DNA from: Ulva prolifera
Lineage: Eukaryota > Chlorophyta > Ulvophyceae > Ulvales > Ulvaceae
DNA: 64,000 bases
Direction: 5' to 3'
NCBI GenBank assembly: GCA_023078555.1
Contig: CM041196.1
Location: 10,930,985-10,994,984 of the forward strand
This document shows positions 39,553 to 51,789 of this stretch, piece after piece. The translations under genes were made by a program, and so were the position numbers. Every line of letters begins with the position of its first letter. Position 1 is the stretch's first letter. A model generated the notes under the pieces. The model saw only the letters and a program-made list of their open reading frames with translations. It did no database searches and had not been told where the DNA came from.

Positions 39553-42500
39553 CGCACACGCATGCCGCACATGTGTGTCACTCCGCCCGCAGCTCCGGGG
39601 CGGAGCCTCCGGTGCTCGCGGGATCGTGACTCGCGGGAGGCTTGTTCAGGGCATTCGCAGGCGGGGGGTGTCACAGCGGGAGCCTGAAGCCGTGCGCCAC
39701 GGTGCTGCGACCAGCGCGACGCCACAGCGAGCATGTTGGCCACGGTACCCTTCGGGCCCGATGATGGAGCATGCATGTGTTGCATGCGTCAGGGGATACC
39801 GTCATGGGCTCGGGTGCAGCTGTGTCCGGGGGTGCACCGCCGCGGTGGCGGACCCAGCTTCCTGCAGCCTGTCGCGAAACGTCCTGCACAGTCCTCTGTA
39901 CGGACCTGCGACAGACGTCTGTACTGGCGGCCTGCTCAGACCTGCGCCGTGCGCGATGTGTGGGATCCAGCTGGTATGTAGAATAGAGGTCTCTGAATCC
40001 GGAAGGGACGGCAGGCGGTGACACCGCCACCGTCACCCAGCTGCGTGCTGAGAGCGCGTGCCCATGCGTGTCTATCACAGGCGGAGCCGTCGGACCCGGT
40101 CCCCCTCAGTCCACAGCTGTCCGGGAACGTCACGAGACGCCAGATGTATAGTTGAGCCACCTCGGGTGCTGTGCTGAGAGAGTCCATGGGCTGCCGCGAG
40201 TGTTGGGGGCATCCAAGGCGTGAAGGTCACATGGCTGCCAGCTCGTCGGGTGCATGTGCGATGTCACATGGCTGATGCGCACGAAAGCAGGTGCCGCATT
40301 GTGTGCACGCATGCATGTGGCGCTTGTGTCAGCAGACAGGCAAGGGGTCGGCAAGGTAGGGTATCGTGTGTGGCATGCAAGATCGTGACCGGCGTGTGTG
40401 TCGACTGATAGAAGCGGTGTACCCGCCCTCTCGTGACCAACCAGCGGAGTATGCCGGCGGCGCTCTCTGTGTATGAACTAGCTAGTTTATGGTAGGTGTT
40501 CCTTGGGGTCCCAAGATCGGGGTGCTCAGTGTGCGTCTGTGACAAATGCATGGGCATCAGTGCTGGGTCTGTGCGGCAGCAGGCATGGTCGGGCAACGTG
40601 GAGAATTTGTACAAAGTGTTTTGCTTGTGAGTGGACGTGACGGTGGACAAGAGGGGTGACATGCGGCACAGCGCAGGTTCTGCTAGATCTGTGGCGATGT
40701 CAACAGCTGCATGTGCCCAAGTTCTGAGTGCATGGCACTGCATTCAATGTATTGCACGTTGTTGAAGTGTTACAAGGACAAAGGCAGCAAGTCGGGCAGC
40801 ACCGCGAAAGGAGCAAGCAGACGAAGCAAACACCAAGACACCCACGAACAGCTCACCCAGCACCGGCGTAGCAAGCGACACAGATCCGCAGACCGCCAAG
40901 CACACACACACACACACACGTTGTTGAAGTGTGACTCAGCATCTAGAAACATCTGGAAGCTGGTACATGTCACAGCCTAGAAAGGGCTAGACAGACACAG
41001 ACCTGATAGCACGATCTGGACACACAGATATGTGCGTGTGCTGTCTAGAGAGCAGTATATCACAGAAATTAGGCCTGGTGTGTGGAACATATATAACCAC
41101 GCGGTTGTGCTTGTGTTGTTCACATATTGGAAGTTGTCGCATTGTTGGTCCGCTGTAATTCTGATACAGACCAATTCTCAACACACGTCTCGTGTGAATA
41201 GTGAGAGTGTTCTCCAACGGTAGCTTTCTGAGGCGTACCAACAACACCAGAAGCACTATGTAGGCACCATTGTTGCCTGGATGCCCGGGTGGCGCTGCTT
41301 GCGGCCTCTGTCAGGTCACTGACTGATTCGCATGGCTTGTCTGCCTAGGTGTGCGGATTGAATGGGTACGCCATCATGAGTTGAGCCGAAATGTAGGTCT
41401 CTCGATGGCGCATTGCTTGCGCTCAGAGGTTTTACAATGTATACCTATTGTATGCGTGAAGCCATCGCAGCCGGTCATTCAAGACAGACTCGCGTGAGGC
41501 TGCAGCCGCGTAGTATCTGATCAGACAACTGCAGCTGTCCGTGGCGTGCATCAGGGAACGTGATAACATGTTGTAATGGTGCCAAATTACCACCACGGCT
41601 GCCGTATATGTTGAGATAGGCGATGTTTGCCTCGCAGCCCACTGCCTGCAGTAGCATTGCCGCGCATAGTTGCTTTCAATATCTATCGCAATGGATTTCA
41701 TCGTCGTTTTTATGCGAAATGATTGCACTGGTGTAGGAAGAACATGGCAACACGCCGTTACCAACTGCCCCTCATGAAGGGCTGCAGAGTTTATACTAAA
41801 ACATCTAGCTGTCCGCTTCACTGCACATACACGAAGGCTCACATAGTATCCACCCAAACAACATTTGGAATCTGATCATCACTAAATCATCATCGCAGAG
41901 TGGGGACATGCCTCAGCAACATGACTGCAGTCATCAGCGGTGCATGTGCGACAGGCCTGTTGTGTGTAAATAGGATTCTACTGTATAGGCAAAGGCACCG
42001 CAATGAAAGACCTCTGCAACGCCATGGAGTTGTGCTCTGTGGCTGTGCGAATGCCACAGAGCTGCGACTCAGTGTGCCAGCAGAGACACAGGCTGCCACC
42101 ATGCCCTCAACTTGTTGAGGCTAATGCTGAGACTTGGCACTCGTGTTGCCTGTGAAATGTGCATCAACATACTTGACAATCAGAGCTGTCTGATCTCAAG
42201 TGTCAGAGTGGTCAGCTCGGGTGCGTTGTGCGGATGCCGCAGATGTGCCGTTCTGCGTGCCAGCCGCAACATAGCGTATCACCATGCATTCCGCGTACAA
42301 CACCTGATGCTGAAACTTGGCACACGTGGTGCCTGACATATGTAGACATACTTGGGCTTCAGATCATGGAAACAAGAATACCTTCACAGGTGGTACATGA
42401 TTCTGGGTTCGCTCAACCTCAGGGTGCACCACTTGGCACCAATGCTTACTGATCCAATGAAAGTGTAGCAGCTCTGACACTTGATCCATTCGAGAGTGGC

Positions 42501-43307
42501 GCACCGAGTTGCTCCTGCGTTTCTGTGGCCGGTGTTCTGATGCACTGTGTGTCAGCTGGTGTGGGCATGTGATTGTTGCAGAGTTCTTCCTCATGCATGT
42601 CAGTCATCCCAGTCGCAACAAGCCAACGAAGTCTCCGCGACACTTGAGTGCATTCTGCAACCAGGAACAGGAACAGGACCGCTGCGGGCTACAATGATAG
42701 GTCACACACCGCTGAGGTATCTACAGCCTTTTTTTTTTTTTTGGTGGTGACAATGAACACAGCACCCGCCGTATCAAAAGGGAAAAAAAAAAAGATGATC
42801 TAGGCGCCGAAGGCGCCCTCCATACACCCATACAAAGCACGTCAGCTGCAGGGCAACGTGCTGCCCTCCTTGTTCAGGGCTGGAACACTGAACACGGTGT
42901 GTGTCCGGGCAACTCTGCAAGCTCATTTGCAGCTGTCGCTGCTGTGTGTATGATCCAGCAACGACTCAAAGTTGGGGCTGGTGGCAACCCCACTTGGATT
43001 GGGCCGCAAGCAAGGAGACGTATTGCATCTGCGGTCAACATATCGGTGTTTAAACCGGAATTCCGGACCTTCCACATAGCACGCTAGGCTGGTCACTCAT
43101 CTACACCATAGTTAGTGCAAGTTGCTGAACACCCCGCATTCAAGCTGGGCAAGATGTGTGCCTGCCTGAGTGGGCTCTCGTGTGTCACATTCTGTGTGTC
43201 TGTGTGTATCTAGCTCGGTGTCTCTTTGCATGTCTGACAGTGTCAGTGCGCCCTGGCAGTGTACATGAACCCGTACTGTGCCCACTGATATGCTTTCTGG
43301 CGTATAG
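39553..43307. other. Long gene-poor stretch
   Basis: No complete gene recognised. It holds a retroposed fragment with target duplication at 40756-40932, a degenerate direct repeat with cttggcac..gt at about 42120-42350, and T/A homopolymers at about 42730 and 42783. Upstream exons of the kinase-like protein are expected here, but none could be identified. Confidence 0.5.
40756..40932 (-). mobile_element. Short retroposed element (LINE/SINE 3' end) with 15-bp target duplication
   Basis: The 15-bp sequence acgttgttgaagtgt occurs at 40756-40770 and again at 40918-40932. Between them lie 147 bases that begin tacaaggacaaaggcagc on the + strand and end in a (CA)n run. The beginning is shared with 51472, 51790 and 52177. 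Read on the - strand the common end is a 3' end (...ctttgtccttgta), as expected if copies are 5'-truncated by target-primed reverse transcription. The parent element is not in this window. Confidence 0.7.
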
Positions 43308-43610
43308 AAGGCTGGCCCGGTCTCATTTCTGGAGCTTTCAGAACTTGACAGGCGCAAAGAGATCCAAGTACTCGGTGTCAAAGCTGCAGAATCAGCCGTC
43401 AAGTGTGCTTATGAAAAGTTGTGGGATGTGGGAGTGCTGTACCGTGATGTTGCACCGAGAAACATGATCGTGACACCCATGGCGGATGGTGATCATGCTG
43501 GATTTGATGTCAAGCTGCTGGATTTTGAACACTCCCAAACGTTTTGTGGCCCCGTGCCTCATGAAGAGCGCGAGGCCGAGCTGGACAAAATCGAAAAGAT
43601 ATTTTCATAG
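43308..43610 (+). CDS. C-lobe exon of a protein-kinase-like protein (partial)
   Basis: A single open exon of 100 codons runs from an acceptor (gtatag) to TAG. It reads VSFLELSELDRR, then a helix EIQVLGVKAAESAVKCAYEK, then LWDVGVLYRDVAPRNMIVTP and FDVKLLDFEHS. This is the catalytic-loop and metal-loop region of protein-kinase-like folds: the H of HRD is replaced by Y, N is kept (YRDVAPRN), and DFG is DFE. Such loops are typical of divergent eukaryotic kinase-like families. The segment after DFE is too short for a full C-lobe, so the protein is either very compact or a degenerate relative. No N-lobe exon was found in the 3.7 kb upstream. It could be the last exon of a gene whose other exons I cannot see, or a fragment. 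Confidence 0.5.
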   Translation, partial: KAGPVSFLELSELDRRKEIQVLGVKAAESAVKCAYEKLWDVGVLYRDVAPRNMIVTPMADGDHAGFDVKLLDFEHSQTFCGPVPHEEREAELDKIEKIFS

Positions 43611-44435
43611 CATGTGCCCTCAACAAGATCGGGCTTGATGTTGTTATTCTGACCAACTAAAGTTGAGACTACACTTCAATAAGTTGAACAGGGTGAGGTG
43701 ACAAGATGTGTATCATGTCAGCATGCTAGCATTAGGTAGATATGTGCCAAGTATCGATGATCAGAGATTTCAGTGGTCTTGGGACACCTGTCTGAAGATA
43801 TTTTGCGCTGTGTGCTGATTGGGTGCAGAGTGTAAACAACGGATCACTGCCTCTAACAGCACCTGCAAACGTCATCGACGTGTGATCAGGGCACTGACTG
43901 CATGCGTTGTACTGTCGTCTTGCAAGCTCCGCAGACCGACAATAGATGTCACCTCTTGATGGACTGTGGCTTCAATTGCGATTCTGCCTGGCTCAGTTGC
44001 ACTTCTCAATTTAGCAGGTAGCAGATACCTTGTGTGTGCTCTCGAGAATGCTGCGGACGACGATGCTGCTGCTTCACGCCAACAATGATCAATGCAAGTG
44101 CATCGCACAGGATACTCATATGTAAGCAGATCATGTGATATGTGGTGCTAGCCTGTTTGTGGTTCTACCGTTGCACACATGAGGCCCAGGTCAATCTGCA
44201 GCGAGAATGTGAAAATGCTGGCTTGGAATGTACGTGATCAGACACGACGCAGCTGCACCACAGTGCACACGCTTGATGAAGTCCCATGGACGACAAAACG
44301 CCACCCGCGCGTCAGTGTGAATGCAAGCGATAGTGAGCCAGTTTGTTCTGTACCTGTCAACAGTGATAATTCTGGCGTAGATACATCGACCAGCAGGGTA
44401 CAGAATGACCATCAGGTTACAAGCAACAAATACAA
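43611..44435. other. Convergent intergenic stretch
   Basis: It lies between the ends of the kinase-like exon (+) and PEX22 (-). No gene or repeat recognised. Confidence 0.6.
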
Positions 44436-45113
44436 TCATATCCCGCCCTTGCGTTTCACCACAGGCACCAGGCCTTGCTGGGTGTTGGGCCTGCCAACCA
44501 GCCATTGGCTGGTCTTGAAGCGAGCCAGCTCCTTGTGTACATGAGGGTCTACCTCGACATGAAGAGACGTCTCCAGTTGACGTACAATGGCAATTTTTCC
44601 GACTTGAGAGCTACACAAGACGAGCCTATGCTTGGGCACTTGACCTGCGCCCGATCCCAGCAACCCTTCTGCCTCGAGGGCACTGCTCAGAATTACCCCC
44701 AACATGCCATCTGGACTCGAGTCTTGAAAAATCAGGTATACTTTTGAGATGTTTGATGCTTCCCGCAAAACTTTGACAGTGTCAGACAGCAGCGTGATAC
44801 CATTTGTCAGCACCTCTGAGTCTGACTCCAAGAAAAGCGCGTTGCAGCAGATGGAGAGCGTAGGGAAGGAGCTGAAAACGCCGTGAGAGGCCTTGGACAA
44901 CGCCTCTGCTCCAAGGGGAGCAGCACGAGCAGGCTCGGCAGTTGGGTTCCGCGAACAGCTACTGGGAGCGACAGGATTTCCTGACGGCGCCGAAGGTTGA
45001 ACCTGAGGAGGTCGTTGAGCCAAAAAGTGCCACACTACCAGAGCAAGTACTGCCGTAGCTATCGCAAGGAACTGCGCGGTGAAAGGGTCTTGTAACACGT
45101 CAGGCAAGCCCAT
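44436..45113 (-). CDS. PEX22: Peroxisome biogenesis protein PEX22
   Basis: One open exon of 225 codons with ATG at 45111-45113 and stop TGA at 44436-44438. The frame stays open a little upstream but contains no earlier ATG before an in-frame stop. Residues about 12-32 form one membrane helix (FLAIATAVLALVVWHFLA). After a Pro/Ser linker, a Rossmann-like domain follows: NALFLESDSEVLTNG, VYLIFQD, VILSSALEAEGLL, RLVLCSSQVGKIAIVRQLE and VHKELARFKTSQWLV. The segment VLFCST.IGR..FVRQLEP.....ARF of plant PEX22 aligns directly. PEX22 anchors the ubiquitin-conjugating enzyme PEX4 at the peroxisomal membrane for recycling of the import receptor PEX5. The length is slightly short of plant proteins but the domain is complete. 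No intron is needed, unlike the neighbours. Confidence 0.9.
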   Translation of the reverse strand: MGLPDVLQDPFTAQFLAIATAVLALVVWHFLAQRPPQVQPSAPSGNPVAPSSCSRNPTAEPARAAPLGAEALSKASHGVFSSFPTLSICCNALFLESDSEVLTNGITLLSDTVKVLREASNISKVYLIFQDSSPDGMLGVILSSALEAEGLLGSGAGQVPKHRLVLCSSQVGKIAIVRQLETSLHVEVDPHVHKELARFKTSQWLVGRPNTQQGLVPVVKRKGGI

Positions 45114-46735
45114 CGGGAGACCCAAAGATATACCGTCGTGCAGCACCGACGTACAATCCTCCACTTCAACAAAGTTACTCAGCAGTCTGGCACCAAGACG
45201 GCAGCGAGATTGTGATCGTAGCCACTACATCAACCAACGCTGCTGTGTACTGGCACACCCGTCTAAAGATGCCATGCTAGATCAGCCATTGTGCAACATT
45301 CAAGTCGCTATGGCATGCTGTGTGGAGTCTCGTGCGTATGCACGTTTGCACATGCGTACAGTGGCGCTACTACATATGTTCTTTGAATAGATCACGCCCT
45401 ACTGGCCACGCTGCCGCCTACATCTATGCAGTCCTGCGGACAACCTCGCGCTCCTGGAGCCACCTGTCATCATATCACCCTCAACCTCCGTGACACGGCA
45501 CAATGTACAATGTTCGAATTGTTGATGTCGTCGATAGTTTGCGGAAAGCTGGCCATGTGGGTGGCGTTATGATGCAGACTAGACGGAACATCTCTGTGCA
45601 GGTATGACAGCCACGCTGTGTTGAGCATTGTGAATGCTGCATCGCTGTTAACACTCTGTCGTCGCCGCTGCGGACTTCCGGTACAGTCGCAAGGCCCCCA
45701 GCAGTCACATGATACAGAGTGCGGTAGCATGGCTTACCACCAGATCTGGCCAGGGCTTAGGTGCTGACCTGGCAAGGGCGTGCCCCCGTGACAGATTCAA
45801 TATCTAGACACGATGAAGCCTCTGTGCACAGCCTCGAGTTCCGTATCTTAGGACTCCCAGTCCCGCTGGTCAACCTTCTTTCCCTCCAGAGCAGCAGACA
45901 TGGCACATAGTGCACAGCAACCAAGAGCGAGACCACCCAGAAACAAGGAGATCATTTACAGAGCATGCCCACCCAAGAATGACTCAAATTTCGCGGAATT
46001 GAGATGCTATACAAGACAGGTCCTCCCGGCGCTGGAACACCTGGACAACTGAACAGACCTGCAAAGCTGCATTGTTCTTGTGGATGCCAGTACCCGCGTC
46101 TGCACAGCGATCTAGTACCACACAGGCCATCGGTTTACTACAATTGCGTGTTTATTTTCCCTGTTTCCCGTCGGCGTCCGTCCTAGCTGGCGTTCCGGCC
46201 TCAGGATCCGAGTTTCTAGAAGATCCTGGTCTGGACTGCAGACGTTTGACCGGCAGACGACCGCGCCGCGCTTTAACATACGGTCCCGCCAGCACTGATT
46301 TCTTGGTCTAAAAAAATAGCGTACACCTTTCAGTTCACGGCAGTCCAGTGTTGCCGGAGCGAGCGCCAGCGAAAGCGGGCATTGGCTGCAGCGTTCGCAA
46401 AGAAGCACGTTGGATTTGAGTCAGCATGCATGAGCGGAGACAAGCTCACTGAGCGTCAGGCACACCCAGAATCTGCAGAGACGCGCACAGACAGGTGCAG
46501 GCATGGCTTGCGTGAGGGCGCTGAGATCATACATATACCAAACATCTGTGTCAAAACGGTACAAGGTGGAGATTTGCAAGTTGCGATTCAGTAAGTTCAT
46601 GACCACGAGGACGCTCGCTAGCAACTACGTACACCGCGGCACAATTCAGCATCGGTTACACGACGCTTGTCCTGTTCTGCACAGTAAGATTAACTGAACT
46701 CGGTGGCTTTCATTTGACGCCTGGACTTCGCAGCT
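45114..46735. other. Divergent intergenic stretch
   Basis: It separates PEX22 (-) from the 210-residue protein gene (+). No domain-bearing ORF. An acceptor-like cttcgcag immediately before ATG 46736 suggests that the + gene has an intron in its 5' leader. Confidence 0.55.
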
Positions 46736-49104
46736 ATGTCTCACCATGGCAGCCCCTTCAAGCAGACCCGGCAGGACGAGCACCCATTCGACATGAGTCA
46801 AGAGTCAATGACCACTTCAGACTCAGCATTTTCGCGTCAGAGCTTTGGTAAGCTGCCTGTTGTCTGGGTCTGTGTGGGGACTGCCTTGCGGCGCTGTTGA
46901 CAGTCAATTGGTTTTGGATAGATTCGCAATCTGTCTCTGTTCCACATGTTCAGCACCTCGCCAGGTGTCAAACACAAGTTATATAGAATTAGAACCTTAC
47001 TGTTGTGGATTGTTGCTTGATAAAGTGCGTGAAGCCGGCGACGCGAATGGATCTGCCGGAAGGCCGTGTCACGTTAGCACGAACGGGCATGCCATCGATC
47101 GCGCCACTGAAGTTCTCTGAAGTCTGTCCACAATCTCTCCATGTACTGTCTGCCTGATCTTTTTTTTGAATTACGTTGTAAATCGCATGCTCGTCTGCGT
47201 GCAGTTCCAGTCAGCACAGTCTGGCGACTCTTGTGAAATGCCTGTCCACCTCAACATAGCGTCCACACTATGCAGGTTCCATCTACGATAACTATGAGGC
47301 AAGCGAGGCGGCTCAGAAGAGCCGAATGGCCGCACAAAACAGTACGTTGCCGCTGTCGAGAGGTCTGCTGTGCGCATCACTCTACTTTTTCGGTGTCGCA
47401 GGCGCTAGCTTCGCGGAGTATGCGTCGCACTGTTATTTCGCCATTGTGTTCTCCGCTGATTATGTTTTATCGGAGTCGAGAGGTCTCGGAAGGTACATGT
47501 GCAGGGATACTGGTGATCCTTGCCACATGCGCCGCGGTGGCGCCCATGGCATCTCAATCTGCATGCGCTCTTCCGCATATATGTACAGTGACTGCGATGG
47601 CTACTTTACACATATGTGTGCATGTCGCGTGTGTTGTGCGCGCTAGCGCAGTGACACCGCATCGACTGCCATGCACGTGCCTTGTCAAACCGACTTGCGC
47701 CTGCCCGACACACCCAAACGTACTCAACTCCAGTATTTTCATGATGGATTTCTGTTCGTCTATCGTGTGGGCGACGTATGCCCGCGCCCGTCGCCTTGCT
47801 GAGGCCTGCTTGGGCGAGGCGTTGCATCCTGTTTTGCACCCACCTCAGCCACACAGCCACAACACATACCCTCTGCCATCTACAATCCCGAGCCCATGTG
47901 ATGTGCATGTGTGAGCCGACTCAGTCTCTGCCATGCAGGCGCACTGTACCACTCCGCATCCCTGCCGTGCCCCCTCCGCTCCTTTGTGTCCTTTGGCCGC
48001 ACCTCCAACGTCACGCAGCCCCTGGCCCCTGCGGCCCTGACTGCCCCACCCGCGCCCCCCCCGCGCCCCTCCACTGACAGCGGCAGCGTCTCCGGCATGC
48101 TGCCGACATTCTCCCCCGTTTTCTCGAGCTTCGGCCGCCACACGAGCCTCGACAGCGTGAGGTCTCAGCCGATCTCTATCCCCGCGAACGACGTGCGCAG
48201 CCCCCCCCCCCCCCCCCCCCCCCCCCACCTTCCTTCTCGCGCCAAGGGCCCACACTACCAATGTGTCATTGTTACCAATACTGTAGATATCACACGGTAG
48301 CACATCCGTAGCACAGTAGCACGTTTGTGTGCCAGCGGCATTGGAGCCGTCTTCTGCAATTCGTGAGCCCCGGCCGTGTGTGTGACCAGCGGATTCACCA
48401 TGCCGATGCTGCTAGCGGCAGCCAGAACTGGTGTGTATCGGTGCCGCATTACGCTCCGTGGACCCGGATGTATGCCCCAGCGTGGGTGCCCGCCTCACCT
48501 CTCGGCACCGGGCTGGGTGCATCGGCGTTTTGTATTCAACACGTCATGCGCATGTCCAGGGGTCTCGGAGGATGCCTGCCGCATCGGGGGTGGCATTCAC
48601 AGCGCCGCTCCTCGGCCCGGCAGACGCTGACGAGGCCCCCGCGGCCAAATTCGCAGGTGTGAAGCGCGGCCCGGAGACCCTGCGCTCCTCCTTCGCAGAC
48701 GGTACGCCCTCACACCCCACTTGGATGCCCCTTTCTCCCGTGGTGGTCATGTGGCTTCATACAAGCGCATGTTTGCCTCCCCCCTTTTGCACATGTTTGC
48801 CTCCCCCCTTTTGCGCATGTTTCCCCCCATCCAAATTGGCCACGCAGTCCCCCACCGGAAGTGTGCCGGTCGTATCGTCAGGCGGTCACGACTGCGTGCC
48901 AATGAGCACATGTTTCCACACCTCGCAGCCCCCCCCCCCCCCCCTGGAGGTTGATCGTTCACATCGCCGTTCGGCCACGGCTGCGCTGCACATGTGCACT
49001 CATCCCCACAGCACGCAGCACGCTCATGCCGCGCGTGCTGTGCAGATGACATTGAGGTGAGCTACCGCGACTGGCACAACGGCGTCTTCTCGCCGTCGTG
49101 GTAG
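46736..49104 (+). CDS. Unknown Ser-rich 210-aa protein, five exons
   Basis: Exons 46736-46847, 47276-47341, 47939-48192, 48560-48701 and 49046-49104 join in phase at every junction, from ATG to TAG. The protein is not recognised. It starts MSHHGSPFKQTRQDEHPFDM, then has a Ser/Thr-rich stretch with SFG elements (RQSFGSIYDNYEASEAAQKS, SFVSFGRTSN, FSSFGRHTSLDSV). After a Pro-rich middle comes LLGPADADEAPAAKFAGVKR, and a short, conserved-looking end: DDIEVSYRDWHNGVFSPSW. There is no signal peptide or membrane helix. Repeated SFGRxxS motifs look like kinase target sites; this is inference. Introns 3 and 4 carry sense-strand poly-C tracts, the first only eight bases after the donor. The clean phases and the tidy C-terminus make a real gene likely; the function is open. 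Confidence 0.6.
48201..48226 (+). repeat. Poly-C tract (C26) after splice donor
   Basis: Twenty-six cytosines begin eight bases inside intron 3 of the 210-residue protein gene (48193-48559), directly after gtgcgcag. Confidence 0.95.
48771..48829 (+). repeat. 24-bp tandem repeat in intron
   Basis: Two copies of gtttgcctccccccttttgc plus an acat or gcat end, and a partial third copy, lie in intron 4 of the 210-residue protein gene. Confidence 0.85.
48929..48944 (+). repeat. Poly-C tract (C16) in intron
   Basis: A run of 16 cytosines on the sense strand of intron 4 (48702-49045) of the 210-residue protein gene. Confidence 0.9.
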
Positions 49105-50152
49105 GAAGTTCCTCCTGCGAAACGGCGCACCCCCGCAGCCTCAATTCAACAGGCCCCCTGCCGAGAGCTGCACAGACTCGTGACTGCCGTGCGGGGCGCA
49201 CGCTGCAACGGGGGGACGTGTCTCGGGTGGCCAGCACGAGGGGGCGTCGGGGCACTGCATGGGCGCATGGATGCGCGCGTCTCCACAATCGGCGGAGATG
49301 ACGTATCGATGAGTGTAGATGACGCATCGATGTTCAGCTCGCACGTGAGGTGCAGGTGGGGCTGTGTGGACAGTGCATAGGTGTGCATGCATGCGTTGGG
49401 ATCGAGGCGAGATCATGGCCGCCGCGAGGGGTCGTCAGGGTGCACACCGGCGGTCGGTGTCTGGGGGCCCCTGCACCCTGACAAGCGCTGGGATGGCGCG
49501 GCGTTTCGGGCGGGTGCTGGGTGGCTGCGGATCGAGCGCACGGCGGCGATACCTGCATTGATGCGCTGCCATCGCGCCCGCCATGTGGAGGTTTTCTGAG
49601 TTTCAGTACAGATGCAGTGATGGAGCGGCCTGACAAGGCCCACATGGGCCCATGTGGGGGTTGAGCCGACATGGGTCCATGTGCAGGGGAGGAACGCGGT
49701 GCCGACGCGCCGTGCCACGTGTGGGGTGCGGCGTGGGGTGTGCGGCATGGTAGGTGGAGATGACCCACCAGTGTGTATGAGGCGGAATGGATGAGGGATG
49801 AGTGGCTGGGGTGCACCCCGGTGTGCGTGAGTCAGAATGGCGTGGGATTCGTCCGCGCATCAGCCTCACGTCGGCGTTTTTTTTTGTGAGGGGACGGGAT
49901 ACTCTGGCAGGCAGGACTCTGGGCGGGATGTTCGTCAGGGCGAGCGGACGTGAGCGTGTGGCTGTGTGTGCACGTGCGCGTGTGTCTCTCCGCTGGCCGA
50001 GGTGATACCACCTCATCGAGGGTGTGGCCGAGGCGGCACGCGGCCTTTCCTCTGCAAACGGTCTGGGTACCTCACCAGCAGGTATGCAGACGATCAGGTC
50101 ACCTCCTTGCGCTGTGCCCGCAATGGTCTGGTCATGCGGGTCTTTCTGTTCT

Positions 50153-50173
50153 GGGGGGGGGGGGGGGGGGGGG
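50153..50173. repeat. Poly-G tract (G21)
   Basis: Twenty-one guanines on the + strand outside any gene I can support. All other long C/G runs here lie in introns with C on the sense strand, so this one would predict a - strand transcript. Confidence 0.9.
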
Positions 50174-51459
50174 TGCACTTGGGGATGCGCCATCGTGGCG
50201 GGAGACCGAAGATGCTGTGCGTGAGACCGCACATCTGCGTCGCTCAAGTAGGTGTGCCCGGTGGCCGAGGAGTGTTGGAGGAGTGTTGTCGAGTATTGAA
50301 CACAACGGCGGCCTTTTTTTTTTTTTTTGGCGCTGCGGCGCGTTGATCGGAGAGTGGTTTTGGCTTGTGGCGGCCGTTCGCGAGACGAGCTGTGCCGCAA
50401 CCAGTGGTACCTGCGGAGACGCCGGTTCCAGGGCTTCCCGAAGCCGAATGGTGGCGCAGGCATGGAAAGGCTAATATTTCTGTGAGTGAATTTTCTGAGT
50501 CGGTTAATCTGAGAATATTGAGATGCATGTGGTAGCATGCGTGGGGTACCAAGCGTCCATGTGGAAGTGGTGGATGCGAGGTTTGGAACCCCGTGCATGG
50601 GTACACCCGTGGCGGAATGATGTTTATAACGAGCGTTGAGTGTGCCTTTGATGTTTACGACTGGCGTGTATCGTGTGTGGCACGGTGTGTTGGTGATGTG
50701 ATGTGCCGCTAGGGACTGGCGCGGCTTGCAGCTGCTGAAAAGCTGCTGCAGCTGCTGGAAGGCTGTCTGATTGTAAGTAATTCTGCAATCTCTGCCCCTG
50801 TGCAGTGACCTAGACTTTGTGGCAGAGCTTTTTGTGATGACGCCGTAGCTGTGCCTACGTCTCCTGTCCAACGTCAGGTCACAAGATCGCCACATCTTCT
50901 CGCAAACACAGCCCCTCGGCTCATACACCATACTGCCATGTCTTAATATACCGGGCATCACGGAGAATGTATGATCTCAACGTCACAGAGAAACAGTTGT
51001 ATGGCAACAACGCAATTAACAAAGCAGTACAGTTGCTTCTTCGGATGGTATTCACATTTACTTTGTAGAAAATTTTGTTTTCACCCTTATAGTTAGTCAG
51101 GGTTGGTAACATGGCTCTACCTGCCTGGCCCAGGTTCGGTGGCAACGACAACACACATGGATGTCGGGAACGCTCGCAATCGGCAGGTGCTGCATGCGGG
51201 CTGCCGCTGTGGCAATGCCGGGCATGCGGGGCCGTTTGCGAATCGCAAGGGCAAAAAAACAAATACAAAATGGCTGCGGAGGGTGGGGCCGTTGCGACCC
51301 CGGCGGAGGGGGGCTGGCCGGGCGACGGGCTGGTCGGGGTGTTGGCCTGGGCACACCACACGCACTCTGCCGCATTCGCAGCTTGGTTACGGTGCTGGGG
51401 CACACGGAGCAGTTCGTGTGGGTTGCTTGCCCTCGATACTGATTGATGTTGATGCAGTC

Positions 51460-51544
51460 CGAGGCCAGTGTTACAAGGATAAATGCGGCGAGGCGGGCAG
51501 CACCGCGAAAGAAGCCAGCAGAGCAAGTGGTTCGAGGTCAGTGT
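51460..51544 (-). mobile_element. 61-bp retroposed fragment with target duplication
   Basis: The flanks cgaggccagtgt (51460-51471) and cgaggtcagtgt (51533-51544) differ at one base. The 61 bases between start tacaaggataaatgcggc and carry the family core gggcagcaccgcgaaa. Same family as 40771-40917 but shorter at the other end. Confidence 0.65.
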
Positions 51545-51789
51545 GACATTGGTTTGCGTTGTTGAAAAAAAGAGTCGTTGCTGTAGTCAATCGACCGCTA
51601 CCATGCACATGTTGTTATTTTGGGGTGTTTTTTTTTGGGTTGTTTTGCAGCCTGTCAGGTATAGGTTGCCTGTTGCCGGAGGCTGTTTCAATGCAGCATT
51701 GCAGAGGCGCAGGTGTGTATGCATGCAACGCATGTATCAGTTGCGCAACCACGAGTATGATGCATCGCCGCCGGCAGCCCTGTGTAATT

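Noticed and set aside
42899-43087. Possible upstream exon of the kinase-like protein
   Set aside because: The translated stretch shows no kinase motif, and its end does not give a usable phase into 43308.
47404-47502. An extra exon in the 210-residue protein gene (ASFAEYASHCYFAIVF)
   Set aside because: The acceptor side fits, but its outgoing phase does not match the next exon at 47939, while skipping it gives full agreement.
49603-50961. A 452-codon - strand ORF
   Set aside because: It runs through T and G homopolymers, has no sustained domain-like composition and no consistent splice partners. It is probably fortuitous; the G21 tract leaves a small chance of a - strand transcript.
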